Below are positions 14,259 to 15,034 of a stretch of 15,034 bases of DNA, in pieces. Under the pieces are notes generated by a model. It saw only the letters and a list, made by a program, of their open reading frames with translations. It was not told where the DNA came from and made no database searches. Source of the DNA: an uncultured Bacillota bacterium. Its GTDB lineage: Bacteria; Bacillota; Clostridia; Oscillospirales; Oscillospiraceae. Location: assembly GCA_937890735.1 (NCBI GenBank), contig CALACZ010000177.1:1-15034 (forward strand). Direction: 5' to 3'. The position numbers and the translations under genes are program-made. The stretch's first letter is position 1. Each line of letters begins with the position of its first letter.

Positions 14259-14894
14259 TTACTTCAGATCCTCGCGTCGGAAGAGCATCAGCCCAAAGCC
14301 TGTCATGAGCAACAGGATGAGCCCGTCGTATATTGCGAGCATGGCAGGTTTTTTCACGCCCATCTCGCTGATCTGGATCACCTGACCACCCGGCGTGAGA
14401 TCTTGCAGAAATTCATAGACCTGCCGCTTCACGCCGGTAATGTAATAGGGGTTTTTCTGCTCCGGTTCCTCCACGGTCACGCTGTTTTCTGTGTAGGAAT
14501 ATGCTGCCAGATACTCCGGTTCCTCCAGCGTAGAGGAAATATAAACGCCTGCAAACAGCAGCGCAACGGTCAGCAGGATGCAGCCTGCCGTCGTGTGCGA
14601 CTTGTTCTGGCACAGCATGGCGATCAGCGTGAAAAGTGCCGTAAAGGCAATCATCAGTGCAAAGCTCAGACCGACATAGAGCAGGGTCGTGGCGGGTGCG
14701 GCATTTAGTTCACCCTTCAAAAGCAGCCCGGCAGCCGCCTGCGGCAGTGCAAAGGCAAGGCTCAGGCAGATCCCGGCGAAGATGCAGACCAGAAGGTTTG
14801 TCAGATAGATGCAGCCACGCCGATGCCCGGCGATGCGCTTGTTGCGAATTGTACCGCCGGAATGCTCGTTCCCGATGAAAAGCGCAGTCAGCAC
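14259..14894 (-). pseudogene. ABC-2 type transporter permease, N-terminus missing
   Basis: The readable 211 residues match the later part of a six-TM ABC-2 permease. VLTALFIGNEHSGGTIRNKR is the typical post-TM2 motif (F-I/V-G-x-E-x-S-x-G-T-I-R-N-K). Helices follow near 29-58, 66-91 and 101-119, with an extracytoplasmic stretch (about 120-180), a final helix (185-204) and a short end FRREDLK. Full-length relatives are about 270-300 aa and start with a TM helix some 60-70 residues earlier; here the frame is closed by a stop at 14940-14942. The nominal start is an internal GTG (codon VLTALF) without a ribosome binding site, and the similarity continues a few codons upstream (SIAANA), so this is not the true beginning. 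The missing 5' part is replaced by a DUF3795 reading frame in another phase. No ATPase partner is in the window. Confidence 0.7.
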
Positions 14895-15034
14895 CGCATT
14901 CGCCGCAATGCTGCAAGCCTTTCTGTTCGCAGCAGGATTTTACGGGGCAGCGATCCGCCCAGAAGGGCTTTTCCATATGCACGCACCCCTTGCAGCCCAT
15001 TGCTTCCCGAAAACTGCAATCGCTGCACCGAAGC
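14710..15034 (-). CDS. DUF3795-type cysteine-rich protein, start beyond edge, broken 3' end
   Basis: The frame enters from the right edge as LRCSDCSFREAMGCKGC and continues KPFWADRCPVKSCCEQKGLQ HCGEC. The Cys spacing (CxxC, CxxC, C-x4-CC, CxxC) and words such as CS-C-FRE, GCKGC, KPFW, CPV, CC-EKG and HCGEC match DUF3795, a small family likely to bind zinc or an iron-sulfur centre; its function is unknown. Only a few N-terminal residues (usually M...CG) should be missing. After HCGEC, where relatives read PxFPC and continue for tens of residues, the frame changes to ADCAFHRERAFRRYNSQQ, which is simply the ABC-2 permease sequence read in the wrong phase, and stops at 14710. Only about 14895-15034 is genuine DUF3795. 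The gene is therefore truncated by fusion to the permease, unless the join is an assembly artefact. Confidence 0.6.
   Translation of the reverse strand, partial: LRCSDCSFREAMGCKGCVHMEKPFWADRCPVKSCCEQKGLQHCGECGADCAFHRERAFRRYNSQQAHRRASAWLHLSDKPSGLHLRRDLPEPCLCTAAGGCRAAFEG

Noticed and set aside
14895..14930. Programmed frameshift producing a DUF3795-ABC permease fusion
   Set aside because: No slippery sequence is seen, and the two families have no known fusion; a deletion or assembly join is simpler.

Overview
The window looks like a chromosomal segment from a GC-rich clostridial (Bacillota) anaerobe, most plausibly of the Oscillospiraceae/Ruminococcaceae type. The pointers are a metK gene under a SAM-I (S-box) riboswitch, strong AGGAGG-type ribosome binding sites, sigma-A-like promoters, a BceRS/BceAB-type two-component and ABC module, a DegV-family protein, and a long secreted protein with three SLH repeats. 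The genus is an inference; there is no rRNA or other taxonomic marker gene here. I see no tRNA, rRNA, CRISPR array, insertion sequence or phage gene.

Left part (1-4180, minus strand). A promoter with exact TTGACA and TATAAT boxes reads through a SAM-I riboswitch and its terminator into metK, which has its own terminator. A second promoter drives a 12-TM MMPL/RND exporter with an unusual glycine/valine-periodic C-terminal tail. The exporter overlaps the start of a secreted protein that runs off the left edge.

Middle (4181-6250). A plus-strand rhomboid-like membrane protein carries a C-terminal zinc-ribbon-like segment and lacks the rhomboid catalytic motif. It converges on a minus-strand DegV (fatty-acid-binding) protein across a shared strong hairpin. 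The degV promoter is back-to-back with the promoter of the two-component system.

Plus-strand stress module (6197-10855). An OmpR-family response regulator and a short two-TM histidine kinase are followed, after a 140-bp control region, by an ABC ATPase and a 10-TM FtsX-type permease overlapping by 4 bp. This is the classic Bce arrangement for sensing and resisting cell-envelope-active peptides. The control region holds an inverted repeat TGACA-N4-TGTAA, a direct repeat of AAAACTGTAAG spaced 21 bp, a TATAAT box with a poor -35, and a leader hairpin whose 5' arm is identical over 12 nt to one in the metK leader.

Right part (10856-15034). A 190-bp cluster of at least six hairpins/palindromes separates the permease from a 967-aa S-layer-type protein (signal peptide, DUF6273-like domain, Ig-like modules, three SLH repeats) with a strong terminator. 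A short palindromic repeat follows. At the right edge, on the minus strand, the start of a DUF3795-type cysteine-rich protein runs out of frame into an ABC-2 permease that lacks its N-terminus, giving a chimeric junction of two broken genes (or an assembly join).
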